From Parachlamydia sp. AcF125 (GTDB lineage: Bacteria > Chlamydiota > Chlamydiia > Chlamydiales > Parachlamydiaceae), in contig NZ_JAEMUD010000002.1 in the NCBI RefSeq assembly GCF_018342475.1, positions 186,001 through 250,000 of the forward strand: a DNA stretch of 64,000 nucleotides, given 5' to 3'. Below, piece by piece: positions 37,239 through 46,477 of this stretch. A program made the position numbers and the translations under genes. Below the pieces are notes generated by a model, which was not told where the DNA came from, did not search any database, and saw nothing but the letters and a program-made list of their open reading frames with translations. How positions within the stretch are numbered: position 1 is the stretch's first letter; the number at the start of each line of letters is the position of its first letter.

Positions 37239-38339
37239 TTACCTCCGATAATGCAAATAGACGCAATCGCCCAAACGTTTTGTTTCTTTTAATTGAAATT
37301 GCGGAGCGTTAATCAGGGTTTTAGGAGAATAGCTGCCAAACAGGGGAATACCATCATAGCCTAGTATTTTAGGACCTACATAGAGGTGGAGGGCTTGGAT
37401 AAGTTGCTCGCGCATAAATTGCCCCAGTACAGTTGCACCGCCTTCAATTAACACTTGCAAAATTCCCCTACTTCCTAGTGTCTCCATTGCTTCATTTAAG
37501 TCAACCCCCTCCCCATTTTTCGCTTTTGACAAAACAAACGATTTTACTCCATGCTCGTGCCACAACTCGCGCACCTTTTGAGGACAATCGCTTGTCGTTA
37601 AAATCCAGGTAGGGGCTAAGTGGATGTTAAATAGGGGAGAGGAGGGATCTGTTAACGAGCCTCGGCTATCTAGAACAACCCGAAGAGGGGGGGTATGGGG
37701 GGGAGGAGAGAATGCGCGCACTGTCAGATGAGGGCGATCATGCTTGGCTGTGCCGCAACCAATTAAAATCGCTTGTGACTCGGCTCGAAGTTTTTGAGCA
37801 TCTTCCCTTGCTAACTCATTCGTGATCCATTTTGAACTGTAATCGGAAGCTGCGATTCTTCCATCCAGGCTAATCGCTGCCTTGGCGATGCAAAACGGTC
37901 GGCCTGTTTTGCGTTGAAAAAGGTAAGGCTCTAATAGCTCGGCGGCTTTTTGTTGTCTAATTCCCACACTGACTAAGATCCCTGCTTCTTTAAGCTGTTG
38001 GATCCCTTTTCCTTGGACTTGAGGGTCGGGGTCTTCTAAAGCGATCACCACATGGGCCACTTTAGCTTGGATAATGGCCTTTATACAAGGAGGCGTTCTT
38101 CCAAAATGGGCACACGGCTCAAGCGTCACGTACAGGGTGCTATTTTCAGCCAGCTTTCGGGCCTGCTGCAAAGCGATGATCTCCGCATGGGCTGATCCGG
38201 GGATTTGGGTAAAACCTTCCCCCACAATTTTGCCTGCATTGACAATGACAGCCCCTACCCAGGGATTAGGCGGAGAAAGAAATCGCGCTTGCATAGCTAA
38301 AGCTAAAGCGCGATCCATAAAGGCGACCTCAACCGACAT
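37239..38339 (-). CDS. ribD: Bifunctional riboflavin biosynthesis deaminase/reductase
   Basis: This gene encodes 366 residues. The N-terminal deaminase domain has the zinc motif HAEIIAL with PCAHFGRTPPC. The C-terminal reductase domain has GRPFCIAKAAISLDGRIA and QVLIEGGATVLGQF. The enzyme converts the first pyrimidine intermediate from GTP to the ribitylamino form in riboflavin synthesis. Length is typical. The start overlaps the end of acs by 11 bases and its stop is 3 bases before the hydrolase gene, so the three genes form one operon of unrelated functions. Confidence 0.95.
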   Translation of the reverse strand: MSVEVAFMDRALALAMQARFLSPPNPWVGAVIVNAGKIVGEGFTQIPGSAHAEIIALQQARKLAENSTLYVTLEPCAHFGRTPPCIKAIIQAKVAHVVIALEDPDPQVQGKGIQQLKEAGILVSVGIRQQKAAELLEPYLFQRKTGRPFCIAKAAISLDGRIAASDYSSKWITNELAREDAQKLRAESQAILIGCGTAKHDRPHLTVRAFSPPPHTPPLRVVLDSRGSLTDPSSPLFNIHLAPTWILTTSDCPQKVRELWHEHGVKSFVLSKAKNGEGVDLNEAMETLGSRGILQVLIEGGATVLGQFMREQLIQALHLYVGPKILGYDGIPLFGSYSPKTLINAPQFQLKETKRLGDCVYLHYRR

Positions 38340-40329
38340 GCGCGAGATCTCCTCGTGCTTTTAGTAACTCTGAAATCACTTGAGGATCAGATAAAGTGGA
38401 GAGATCGCCAAAATTTTCTAAGTCATTTTCTGCAATTTTGCGGAGAATCCGTCGCATGATTTTTCCTGAGCGTGTTTTAGGTAAAGTTTTGGCAAATTGG
38501 ATTCGCTCGGGCACAGCAATGGCACCTATGACTTGTTTAACATGTTCACATAAAAATTGCTTGAGGGCAGCAGTGGGGGAAATGCCGTCTACCAGGGTGA
38601 CAAAAGCTTCTAATCCTTGCCCTTTAATGGAATGAGGAAAGGGGACTACGGCAGCTTCAGCGACAGAGGGAAAGCTTGTTAAAGCGCTCTCAACTTCAGC
38701 TGTCCCAATGCGATGACCCGAGATATTGACTACGTCATCTAATCGGCCCAGCAACCAATAATCCCCATCCGAATCGATGTGGCAGCCATCCCCTGTAAAA
38801 TAAAGGTTTTTAAAAGTTGTAAAATAGGAGCTAACAAAGCGTTGATGATCTCCCCATGTGGTTCGCATGATTCCAGGCCAAGGTTTTTTAATGCAAAGGC
38901 TTCCTCCTTCATGCAAGTGGCAAGGGGTGCCATCTGAGCGCAATACGACAGGCTCGATGCCAAAAAATGGACGCCCTGCGCTTCCAGGTTTTAACCCAAA
39001 GCAAGCTGGAAAAGGAGCAATCATAATTCCCCCTGTTTCTGTTTGCCACCAAGTATCTTCAATCGGGCACCGCTTATTTCCAATGTTTTCGTAAAACCAC
39101 ATCCAAGATTCAGGATTAATGGGCTCTCCCACCGTGCCTAGTAAACGAAGGGAAGTCAGGTCGTATTTTTGGGGGAACTCTTGTCCTAAGCAAATTAAGG
39201 TGCGAATGGCTGTGGGGGAGGTATAAAACACCGTGACCTTGTGCTTATCAATCACCTGCCAATACCTACCCGCATCAGGGTAAGTGGGCATCCCTTCGAA
39301 CATGAGGGAGGTGGAGCCGTTTGCTAAAGGGCCGTATATCACATAGCTATGTCCCGTCACCCAGCCAATGTCAGCTGTACACCAGTAGACATCCTCCTCA
39401 TGGATGTTAAATACATAGCGGTGGGTTAAAGCGGCATACAGAAGGTATCCGGCCTGCGTATGCACCACTCCTTTGGGTTTTCCTGTTGAGCCAGAAGTGT
39501 ACAGAATAAAAAGGGGATCTTCTGCCTTTAAAATAACAGGTGGACAATCGGATGAGGCTGACGCCATTTCCTCATGATACCAATAATCCCGTTTTTCTTT
39601 CATGAAGCAAGGGGTGTGATTTCGTTTTACTACGATCACGTGCTCGACAGTGGGGCATAATTCTAAAGCTTTATCGATTGTATTCTTCAAGAAAATCTCT
39701 TTTCCACCGCGCAAGGAAACATTGGAAGTCACCACGCATTTACACGAGGCGTCATTGATGCGGTGAATAAGGGCCTCGGCGCTAAAGCCACCAAAAACGA
39801 CCGAGTGAATAGCTCCAATGCGGGCACATGCAAGCATCGCAATGGCTAGTTCAGGAATCATAGGTAAATATAAACAGACTCGATCCCCTTTTTGGATTCC
39901 CTTTCTTTGAAGGACGGAGGCAAATTGGCAAACTTCTCGATGAAGCTCTCTATAGGTGATTTTTCGAACTTCTTCGTCGCTCTCGCCCTGCCACAGAATG
40001 GCTATTTTATCAGACGTAGATGAAGTCAAATGTCGATCTAAGCAATTCACACTGACATTTAAATTTCCATCTTCAAACCAGGTGTGTTGGATTAAACGTT
40101 GCTCTGAATCCCACGTATGCTTTCCAGCAACAGAGGGCTTCTTTGCCCAAGTCAATGCATCTGCCTGTTCAAGCCAGAACGAATCTGGATCAGACAATGA
40201 CCTCTGGTAAAGAGCCTGGTATTCTTCCTCATTTTTTATCCAGGCAGTTTGCCGGAACTCTTTTGAAGGAGAAAAAAAGCGTTTCTCTTTCATTAAATTT
40301 TCGAGATAGGGAAGATTAGAATCAGCCAT
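38329..40329 (-). CDS. acs: Acetyl-coenzyme A synthetase
   Basis: This gene encodes 666 residues of the AMP-forming ligase family. The ATP motif is YTSGSTGKPKGVVH, the substrate region includes WWQTETGG, and the C-terminal hinge is YWLLGRLDDVVNISGHRIG. The acetylatable catalytic lysine is in PKTRSGKIMRRILRK. It makes acetyl-CoA from acetate, ATP and CoA, which would feed the citrate synthase encoded 4 kb away. AAGGAAA precedes the ATG. The gene leads the acs-ribD-hydrolase operon and diverges from the cyclophilin gene. Confidence 0.96.
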   Translation of the reverse strand: MADSNLPYLENLMKEKRFFSPSKEFRQTAWIKNEEEYQALYQRSLSDPDSFWLEQADALTWAKKPSVAGKHTWDSEQRLIQHTWFEDGNLNVSVNCLDRHLTSSTSDKIAILWQGESDEEVRKITYRELHREVCQFASVLQRKGIQKGDRVCLYLPMIPELAIAMLACARIGAIHSVVFGGFSAEALIHRINDASCKCVVTSNVSLRGGKEIFLKNTIDKALELCPTVEHVIVVKRNHTPCFMKEKRDYWYHEEMASASSDCPPVILKAEDPLFILYTSGSTGKPKGVVHTQAGYLLYAALTHRYVFNIHEEDVYWCTADIGWVTGHSYVIYGPLANGSTSLMFEGMPTYPDAGRYWQVIDKHKVTVFYTSPTAIRTLICLGQEFPQKYDLTSLRLLGTVGEPINPESWMWFYENIGNKRCPIEDTWWQTETGGIMIAPFPACFGLKPGSAGRPFFGIEPVVLRSDGTPCHLHEGGSLCIKKPWPGIMRTTWGDHQRFVSSYFTTFKNLYFTGDGCHIDSDGDYWLLGRLDDVVNISGHRIGTAEVESALTSFPSVAEAAVVPFPHSIKGQGLEAFVTLVDGISPTAALKQFLCEHVKQVIGAIAVPERIQFAKTLPKTRSGKIMRRILRKIAENDLENFGDLSTLSDPQVISELLKARGDLAHVG

Positions 40330-40488
40330 ACTTTATTTCCTTTTGTAATAGGGCTTTAAGGATAACGTTTTTGGGATTGATTTTGAAGGCTAAAATGCAA
40401 GGTGAATCTATTTTTTAGAGGAAAGAAATGGGAGAGTTTGAATACAATGCGTCTTCTAGTAAACCCATTAACTATACAAGGAGCCTTT

Positions 40489-41097
40489 ATGAAAACGCAG
40501 TTGTTTCGCATCGCCTTGGCATTATTCATCTGTGGCACACCATTAGGCTTCGCCACACCTGAGGAGTTAAAAACAATGGAAAATAAAGCAGAAAAAGAAG
40601 TCGTGATTATGGCAACTTCTTTGGGAGAAATTAAATTGGAGCTCTTTTCAAAAGAAGCCCCTCTTACCGTAAAAAACTTCTTAGACTATGTCGAGTCGGA
40701 ATTTTATGATCATACCATTTTTCACCGCGTTATCGATGGATTTATGATTCAGGGGGGAGGATTTACAAAAGAATTCCAGCAAAAGCCCACTAAAGCTCCT
40801 ATCAAAAATGAAGCGGGGAATAACCTTTCTAATAAGCGAGGAACGATCGCGATGGCACGTACTTCAGAGCCAAATAGTGCCACTGCCCAATTCTTTATTA
40901 ATGTGGCAGACAATCATTTTCTAGACCACCGGGGTGAAACGCCTCGCGACTTTGGCTATTGCGTTTTTGGACAGGTGATTAGCGGGATGAATGTGGTAGA
41001 CCAGATTCGCCAAGTGAAAACCGGTTCTTATGCTGGTCACAGTGATGTGCCTAAAGAAACGGTGGAAATTATCAGCGTCAGAAAAGAGTCCAAATAA
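40489..41097 (+). CDS. Exported cyclophilin-type peptidyl-prolyl isomerase
   Basis: This gene encodes 202 residues from the ATG at 40489, with AAGGAG 5 bases upstream; the longer frame from 40402 is rejected. A signal peptide ([20 protein letters not shown]) points to the periplasm. The cyclophilin core contains [13 protein letters not shown] (catalytic Arg), [11 protein letters not shown] and the [14 protein letters not shown] block. It catalyses cis-trans isomerisation of prolyl bonds in folding envelope proteins, like PpiA. It is followed 11 bases later by the CPBP protease, so the pair may be co-transcribed. Confidence 0.93.
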   Translation: MKTQLFRIALALFICGTPLGFATPEELKTMENKAEKEVVIMATSLGEIKLELFSKEAPLTVKNFLDYVESEFYDHTIFHRVIDGFMIQGGGFTKEFQQKPTKAPIKNEAGNNLSNKRGTIAMARTSEPNSATAQFFINVADNHFLDHRGETPRDFGYCVFGQVISGMNVVDQIRQVKTGSYAGHSDVPKETVEIISVRKESK

Positions 41098-41108
41098 ACG
41101 AGGTAAAG

Positions 41109-42017
41109 GTGGAGGGGGTCATTCAAGAAACAATTCTTCCTCATGCAGGAGCAATCGCCTTCTTTTTTCTCGCCACTTTAATCGTAAATGGGATCGCTTA
41201 TTTTTGGGGATTTTATAGCTTACCTGGAGATGAGGATCCCTTTTTTTTGGATCGCTCGCCCCTTTCCTTTTTAAAATTAGTGGGGGTTTTTGCGGTTTTC
41301 TTAGGCGTAAATGCGCTCATAACGGTGCTTTTGCGCGCTTATCTTTTACTAAAAATGGGCGTGCCTATTTTAAAAGAGGCTCCCCTAGAGGAAGCATTAC
41401 CGCCCCATTTCTTAGGCTGGATGGACCTTCTGTTTATTTTGTCGAGTGTAAGTGGTATTCTTTTTTACAGCTATATTTGGGGACCTGACACTTGGGAGGC
41501 CCTAGCCGGAAAACAGGGACTAAGCGTTGTCTCACGGGGGTTACGTGATTTTGGAAGAGGGATTTTAACCCTTTTTATTTGCTACCCTTTAATCATCCTT
41601 TTTAATGAAATTCTGGAAGTGTTTTTTGAAATTTTTCACATCCCAGCTGTGGAACAAGCCCCTGTGGAAAAAATTATGGCGGTTAGAGAAAATGGGGCTC
41701 TTTTTCTTGTGACAAGCTTGTCCGTTTTAATTTTGGTCCCGTTTGCAGAAGAAATTTTATTTAGAGGTTATTTGCAAACATGGATCAAACAAAAGCTGGG
41801 GAGATTTTGGACGATTGGATTGACCTCTTTGGTTTTTGCTCTTTTCCATTATGCAGAGAGGCAAGGTATTCGAAATATTCAATTTGTGGGAGTCCTTTTT
41901 ATCTTTTCATGTTTTTTAGGTTTCATCAAAGAGCGGCAACAATCTATTTGGGCTCCTTTTGGCCTTCATTTGGCCTTTAATTCAATTGCTTTAGCGGCCA
42001 TTTATTTAAAAGTATGA
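41109..42017 (+). CDS. CPBP-family intramembrane metalloprotease
   Basis: This gene encodes 302 residues with eight or so membrane segments. The start is GTG at 41109 with GAGG 5 bases before it. The CPBP (CAAX protease) motifs are complete: EEILFRG, FALFHYA and HLAFNS. These residues bind the catalytic metal and water inside the membrane. Bacterial members process or regulate membrane proteins or lantibiotics, so the natural substrate here is unknown. It lies between the cyclophilin and the FAD oxidoreductase on the same strand with gaps of 11 and 7 bases. Confidence 0.9.
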   Translation: MEGVIQETILPHAGAIAFFFLATLIVNGIAYFWGFYSLPGDEDPFFLDRSPLSFLKLVGVFAVFLGVNALITVLLRAYLLLKMGVPILKEAPLEEALPPHFLGWMDLLFILSSVSGILFYSYIWGPDTWEALAGKQGLSVVSRGLRDFGRGILTLFICYPLIILFNEILEVFFEIFHIPAVEQAPVEKIMAVRENGALFLVTSLSVLILVPFAEEILFRGYLQTWIKQKLGRFWTIGLTSLVFALFHYAERQGIRNIQFVGVLFIFSCFLGFIKERQQSIWAPFGLHLAFNSIALAAIYLKV

Positions 42018-42024
42018 GAGAAGG

Positions 42025-43020
42025 ATGCGGATAGCGATCATAGGAGCAGGTTTTAGCGGGCTTGCAGCTGCTTGGTATTTTCTCCAGCGAGAGCACGTCG
42101 AGGTGACCATTTTGGACAAGAGAGGAATCGGTGGAGGAGCTTCAGGAATAGCCGCTGGTTTATTTCACCCTTATGCAGGCGCACATGCTAAACTTAATCG
42201 CTGGGGTAAAGAGGGATGGGAAGAATCATGCCAGCTGATCCAAGTCGCTGAAGAAGCCCTGGGCGCTTCTGTAGCAACGCGAAAGGGGCTATTGCGTTTA
42301 GCCCTAACGGAACTGCAATTGAGTGATTTTACACTCAGCGCCGCGCGCTATCCGGAAGTGCAATTTTTTTCTGAACCCCAATGCCAGCAACAGGTGCCTG
42401 GCGTGGTTGCAAAAGCGGGCATTTTTATTCAGACAGCAATGGCTGTCTACCCGGATCGTTATTTATGGGGGTTGTGGATAGCCTGTCAAAAGAAGGGCGC
42501 CACCTTCCTGCAGCAGGAAGTCAAGGACTTAGAGGAATTAAGTCATTTTGATTGTGTGGTTTTGGCTATGGGTAGCGATGTGGTGCAAATGCTCGATTTA
42601 AAGCGCGATCCCATGAGCTTAGTGAAAGGGCAGCTGCTTGAGCTAGAGTGGCCTCGTGGCTTAGCGCCTTTGCCTTTTCCTTTAAGCTCGCAGGCCTATT
42701 TAACCATGTCTCCCGACAGCAAGACCTGTTTGGTAGGATCAACTTTTGAAAAAAAATTTAAAAGTTTGGAAGTTGACCTTGAAGCGGCTATTCAAGAAAT
42801 TATCCCCAAAGCAGCGGCTTTTTTTCCGCCCGTCAAAGAGATGAGAATCGTAAAGGGTTATGCAGGTGTGCGGATAGCTTCAAAAGACCATCTTCCGTTT
42901 TACAAAAGAATAGAGGCCAACACCTGGGTTCTCACAGGGATGGGTTCTAAAGGGCTTCTATACCATGCCCTTTATGCTAAGCAACTCGTTTCTTCCATTT
43001 ATGAAGAATTTCAACCTTAG
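42025..43020 (+). CDS. FAD-dependent oxidoreductase (DAO family)
   Basis: This gene encodes 331 residues. The N-terminal Rossmann motif is IAIIGAGFSGLAAAWYF and the FAD-contact segment is GGGASGIAAGLFHPYAG. A C-terminal GYAGVRIASKDHLPFYKRI and GMGSKGLLYHALYA match the D-amino-acid-oxidase/MnmC-oxidase superfamily. It may be a tRNA wobble-uridine oxidase (MnmC C-terminal domain) acting alone, or an amino-acid oxidase; the sequence does not decide. The ATG lies 7 bases after the CPBP stop. It ends convergently, 4 bases overlapping the next gene. Confidence 0.85.
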   Translation: MRIAIIGAGFSGLAAAWYFLQREHVEVTILDKRGIGGGASGIAAGLFHPYAGAHAKLNRWGKEGWEESCQLIQVAEEALGASVATRKGLLRLALTELQLSDFTLSAARYPEVQFFSEPQCQQQVPGVVAKAGIFIQTAMAVYPDRYLWGLWIACQKKGATFLQQEVKDLEELSHFDCVVLAMGSDVVQMLDLKRDPMSLVKGQLLELEWPRGLAPLPFPLSSQAYLTMSPDSKTCLVGSTFEKKFKSLEVDLEAAIQEIIPKAAAFFPPVKEMRIVKGYAGVRIASKDHLPFYKRIEANTWVLTGMGSKGLLYHALYAKQLVSSIYEEFQP

Positions 43021-43844
43021 GCTGCCTCTCCTTTCAACTCTTTTTGCAACAACACGTGGGCTTCAGTGGAGAAATTGAAAAAGAAAATGATTGCGGGTGC
43101 TAGTATAGCGGTAAAAGGGATCATAATAAAAAACCACTGGAGAATTGTGTAAGTAGGGGTATCGCAATAGTCGCACAATGAGCCTGTTAAAACGGCCGAT
43201 AGAACAAGCAAGCCGACAATTGACATCAGGGGAAATAAGGCCACAAGAGCGAGAAGGAGATTGGAAAAAATATCTTCTTTTACCCTTTTGATAAGAATTT
43301 GGGAAATTTCCAACCGATTAAGACCTCTTAAAGCCAGTAAAGGGGTCATAAAAAATAACAGGGAAAGGCTGAATAAGCAAAGGATGAGCGAGCCGAAATT
43401 TAGCAGAAAGGGAGCAAAAGAAAGCACGACTCCAAAGAAATCTCCTAATCCTGGAATATCATTGAGCAACATAAAAATTCCCATCACTATCCACAGCAAT
43501 AAATAACTCAAAATGATGGGAACGCAAAAATAGGTGGCCCCAATGACCACTTCCCACGACTTATTTAAGATATCTCTATAATTGACCTCTTTTCTTTTGA
43601 TCTCGTGGTGATAAATGCGAGCTAAAAAAATTCCCAGGGAGAGCATAATTCCAGCGGAAAGAAAAATGGGAAGAAAAGTCAAGCTCATCACCACCCATTG
43701 GTTTGCTTTTAAAGCCAGCCCGCGAAAAAAAACGACCAAAATCCCGCATAATGCCAGCACACAAAACGTAAGCAGCCATTTTTTTTTGCAGAAGCTCAGA
43801 GATAAAGCCCGATTAAAAATGAATTGTATATCTTTTAAGGTCAT
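43017..43844 (-). CDS. Multi-span membrane protein, chlamydial hypothetical
   Basis: This gene encodes 275 residues with about six hydrophobic segments (for example LLTFCVLALCGILVVFF, SYLLLWIVMGIFMLL). There are short basic loops and a conserved-looking ISQILIKRVKEDIFSNLL. No transporter or enzyme motif is seen. It lies 31 bases downstream of gltA on the same strand and could be read with it. Its 3' end overlaps the convergent FAD oxidoreductase by 4 bases. Confidence 0.75.
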   Translation of the reverse strand: MTLKDIQFIFNRALSLSFCKKKWLLTFCVLALCGILVVFFRGLALKANQWVVMSLTFLPIFLSAGIMLSLGIFLARIYHHEIKRKEVNYRDILNKSWEVVIGATYFCVPIILSYLLLWIVMGIFMLLNDIPGLGDFFGVVLSFAPFLLNFGSLILCLFSLSLLFFMTPLLALRGLNRLEISQILIKRVKEDIFSNLLLALVALFPLMSIVGLLVLSAVLTGSLCDYCDTPTYTILQWFFIMIPFTAILAPAIIFFFNFSTEAHVLLQKELKGEAA

Positions 43845-43875
43845 AAGTCCTCATTTGAGCAACAGGTCTATAAAA

Positions 43876-45039
43876 TTAAGCCGTTGGAGATGATTTAAAT
43901 AAATATTTTGGACGAACAATCGGCAATCCTTTCCCTTCCCGTGCGATGCATCGTTCATACACAATTTGTATGCTAATCCCGACCGCCCGTGCAAGGCCGA
44001 ATAAAAGGGTGAAATATTCCGGATAGGGAAAGCCTGCAGCAGATAAGACCGTGCCCGAAATTGCATCCACGTTGGGATAAGGATCAGAAATTTTAGGATT
44101 TTCTGCAAGGACTTTAGGTGCTACTGTACGTAAAATATGCGTTAATTTAACCAAGGGATGGTCGGGATATTTCTTTTCAGCCAAAGTGTAAAAGACAGTG
44201 GCGCGAGGATCTTCTACGCGTAAGACTGCATGCCCGAAGCCAAAAAGGAGTTGGTCATTGGCTAATCGCTTGCGAATTAAAGCCTCCACACTTTCAGGGG
44301 TGATGTCATCTTTAAGCTCTTGTTGGATTTCTTGGATAAATTCTAAACAATCCTGATTAGCTCTTCCATGGCGTGGACCAGCTAAAGCACTCAGCGCGGC
44401 GGCAATCGATCCATACATATCTTGCAAACCTGAGGCCACGGCTTTTCCTACAAAAGTTGAGAGGTTACCACCCCCATGGTCGAGATGGAGCACATTAAAT
44501 ACCTTAAAAACTTCGATCAATTCTTCCGGAGAGGCGCGAGGTACATTGAGCATATGCACGAAGTTTTCCATGTATCCAAGGTCTGGGTTGGAAGGCTTGG
44601 ATTCGCCCCAGCCTGCGTGATAATTAATGACTGTAGCGGCAATTTCTGGGATTTTGGCAATCAACGAAAGGCAATCTTTCTGGTAATCATTTTGTCCTTC
44701 AACCATTCCGCATATAAATAAGGCGGCACAAAATAGCTGCATAGGATGGCCTTCACTGGGAAGCTTGCGAATATGCTCAATCACCTTTGAAGAACAAACC
44801 GCATTTTTTTTGAGCGACTGGGAAAATTCTTCGATTTCCTCGGCGGAGCCATCTTTTCCGGCATATAGTAAATGGATAGCGCGCTCAGGTTCCCAGTAAG
44901 CAATGTCTGCTACTGGATAGTTGAGATAGAATAAACCTTTGATTGGATCTACGTGTGATGTTGTGCAATAACCGACAGGATATCCCCTTAACCCTGTGTC
45001 GAGATTGTCCTCTGTTATTTCAAAAAGAACCTTACCCAT
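43876..45039 (-). CDS. gltA: Citrate synthase
   Basis: This gene encodes 387 residues that join acetyl-CoA and oxaloacetate. The three active-site regions are visible: HLDHGGGNLSTF, GPRHGRANQ and GFGHAVLRVEDPR (catalytic His, His and Asp). The wording HLDHGGGN-S and AGPRHGRANQ is closer to eukaryotic-type enzymes (HSDHEGGNVSAH, AGPLHGLANQ) than to the HADHEQNAST form of most bacteria. Pathogenic Chlamydia lack this enzyme, so it marks an environmental chlamydia with a more complete TCA cycle. It is 23 bases downstream of mdh in one operon. Confidence 0.95.
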   Translation of the reverse strand: MGKVLFEITEDNLDTGLRGYPVGYCTTSHVDPIKGLFYLNYPVADIAYWEPERAIHLLYAGKDGSAEEIEEFSQSLKKNAVCSSKVIEHIRKLPSEGHPMQLFCAALFICGMVEGQNDYQKDCLSLIAKIPEIAATVINYHAGWGESKPSNPDLGYMENFVHMLNVPRASPEELIEVFKVFNVLHLDHGGGNLSTFVGKAVASGLQDMYGSIAAALSALAGPRHGRANQDCLEFIQEIQQELKDDITPESVEALIRKRLANDQLLFGFGHAVLRVEDPRATVFYTLAEKKYPDHPLVKLTHILRTVAPKVLAENPKISDPYPNVDAISGTVLSAAGFPYPEYFTLLFGLARAVGISIQIVYERCIAREGKGLPIVRPKYLFKSSPTA

Positions 45040-45062
45040 TTTGCTCTCTCCTCACCAAGTTT

Positions 45063-46052
45063 TTATGACTGTTTTATAACGATATTCTTTTCTTCAATCA
45101 ACTCTTTCTCTGTTAAGCGAATTTTTTCTTCTAAAAATGGATTGAGTTCTAATCCTTTTACTATTTCCCAGCCTCCCTTTTGGTCGAGGCGGCAGGGGAA
45201 AGAAAAAATGAGGTCCTCTTGGATTCCATAAGGATTTCCATCGCTGCAAACAGCCGAAGAAAACCATTGCCCTTCGGGTGTAGGGAGAATCAAGGCTTGC
45301 ACGGCCTCAATCAGCGCATGCGCAGCGGAAGCAGCAGAAGACTTGCCCCGAGCCGCTATAATGGCGGCCCCTCTTTGCTGAACATTTCTAATAAAGGTTG
45401 TTTTTAGCCATTCTTCGTCTTTAATCACTTCAAGCACTGGCTTCTCGTGAATGCGAGCATGATAAAAATCAGGGACTTGAGTTGAAGAGTGATTTCCCCA
45501 AATGGCAAGTTGGCTAACTGCCTGAATCTCTGTTTTGGCGTAATTCGCTAGGGAGGCAACTGCGCGATTTTGATCTAAACGGGTCATGGCATGAAAATTT
45601 TGACGCGGAAGATGAGGGGCGTTTTTCATGGCTATCAGGCAATTTGTATTGCAAGGGTTTCCCACTACAAATACTTTTACCTGGCGATTGGCGCTGACAT
45701 TGAGAGCTTTTCCCTGGTCGACAAAAATTTTGCTGTTTCCATGGAGCAATTCCACCCGCTCCATGCCAGGACCGCGAGGCTTAGATCCAAGTAAAAGGGC
45801 GTAATCGACATCGCCGAATAGCTGGAAAGGATCGGAGCCCAGCTGGATTTCTTTTAGAAGAGGAAAAGCGCAGTCCTCTAATTCCATTTTAATTCCCTCT
45901 AAACTTTTCAGAGCTTCGGGTATTTCTAAAAGATGCAAAGCGAGCGGTTGATCCTTTCCGAGCATCTCTCCATTTGCAATTCTAAATAGCAGACTATAAG
46001 CAATTTGGCCTGCTGCTCCGGTCACAGCCACGCGCTTTAAGGGTTTTGGCAT
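45063..46052 (-). CDS. mdh: Malate dehydrogenase
   Basis: This gene encodes 329 residues. I chose the ATG at 46052 because AGGAGG lies 6 bases before it; an in-frame GTG farther upstream would include that site. The NAD motif [19 protein letters not shown] and the active-site region [12 protein letters not shown] are those of the cytosolic-type [12 protein letters not shown] is also present. It oxidises malate to oxaloacetate for the citrate synthase encoded just downstream. A candidate promoter is at 46079-46107. Confidence 0.95.
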   Translation of the reverse strand: MPKPLKRVAVTGAAGQIAYSLLFRIANGEMLGKDQPLALHLLEIPEALKSLEGIKMELEDCAFPLLKEIQLGSDPFQLFGDVDYALLLGSKPRGPGMERVELLHGNSKIFVDQGKALNVSANRQVKVFVVGNPCNTNCLIAMKNAPHLPRQNFHAMTRLDQNRAVASLANYAKTEIQAVSQLAIWGNHSSTQVPDFYHARIHEKPVLEVIKDEEWLKTTFIRNVQQRGAAIIAARGKSSAASAAHALIEAVQALILPTPEGQWFSSAVCSDGNPYGIQEDLIFSFPCRLDQKGGWEIVKGLELNPFLEEKIRLTEKELIEEKNIVIKQS

Positions 46053-46477
46053 CGCATTCCTCCTGGTCACTTGATTGCATATTAAGGCGAAGAGAGAATT
46101 ATTTCAAAAAAGTTATTTCAAAAACGAGCTTTGTATGTTTGTAGTTTTTTTTAATCCATTTTTTAGAGGAGCTGGGTTTTACCTTGCTTTCTGCCATTCC
46201 CAAATGGGGTAGGCAAAAAATACTGAACAAATCTTAAAAATTTAAAAAAGGATTCAAAAGAGAGGGATGAAGCTTAAGTGAAAGAATTTTATAGGATTAA
46301 ATGCAGGCTACAAATGATGAAATAACGTTAGTTCAATGCTTGGTACGCCAAGCAACTTGTTTTAAACATCCTGTCCTAGCCCGATGCACCTACATTAGGC
46401 CTCTTCTGAAACTCACCGAAGCCGCTACAAATATAAGGTGTAGGAGAACATCACGAGTATCAGCCTATTTTGACCTG
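46053..46477. other. Intergenic region upstream of mdh
   Basis: There are 425 bases between two minus-strand genes. Apart from the mdh promoter candidate, I see no supported gene. A 66-codon plus-strand frame at 46301-46501 lacks family likeness and a ribosome-binding site. Confidence 0.4.
46079..46107 (-). promoter_or_regulatory. Putative promoter of mdh-gltA
   Basis: On the minus strand TTGAAA (46107-46102) and TAATAT (46084-46079) are 17 bases apart, about 25-30 bases before the mdh start. The -35 box lies in a perfect 12-bp direct repeat (TTATTTCAAAAA at 46099-46110 and 46113-46124) which may bind a regulator. Confidence 0.4.

Noticed and set aside
46254-46300. A third copy of the queC 3' fragment
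   Set aside because: The similarity (ttcaaaagagagggatgaag) is short and only about 70 percent. It does not read as the QueC C-terminus.
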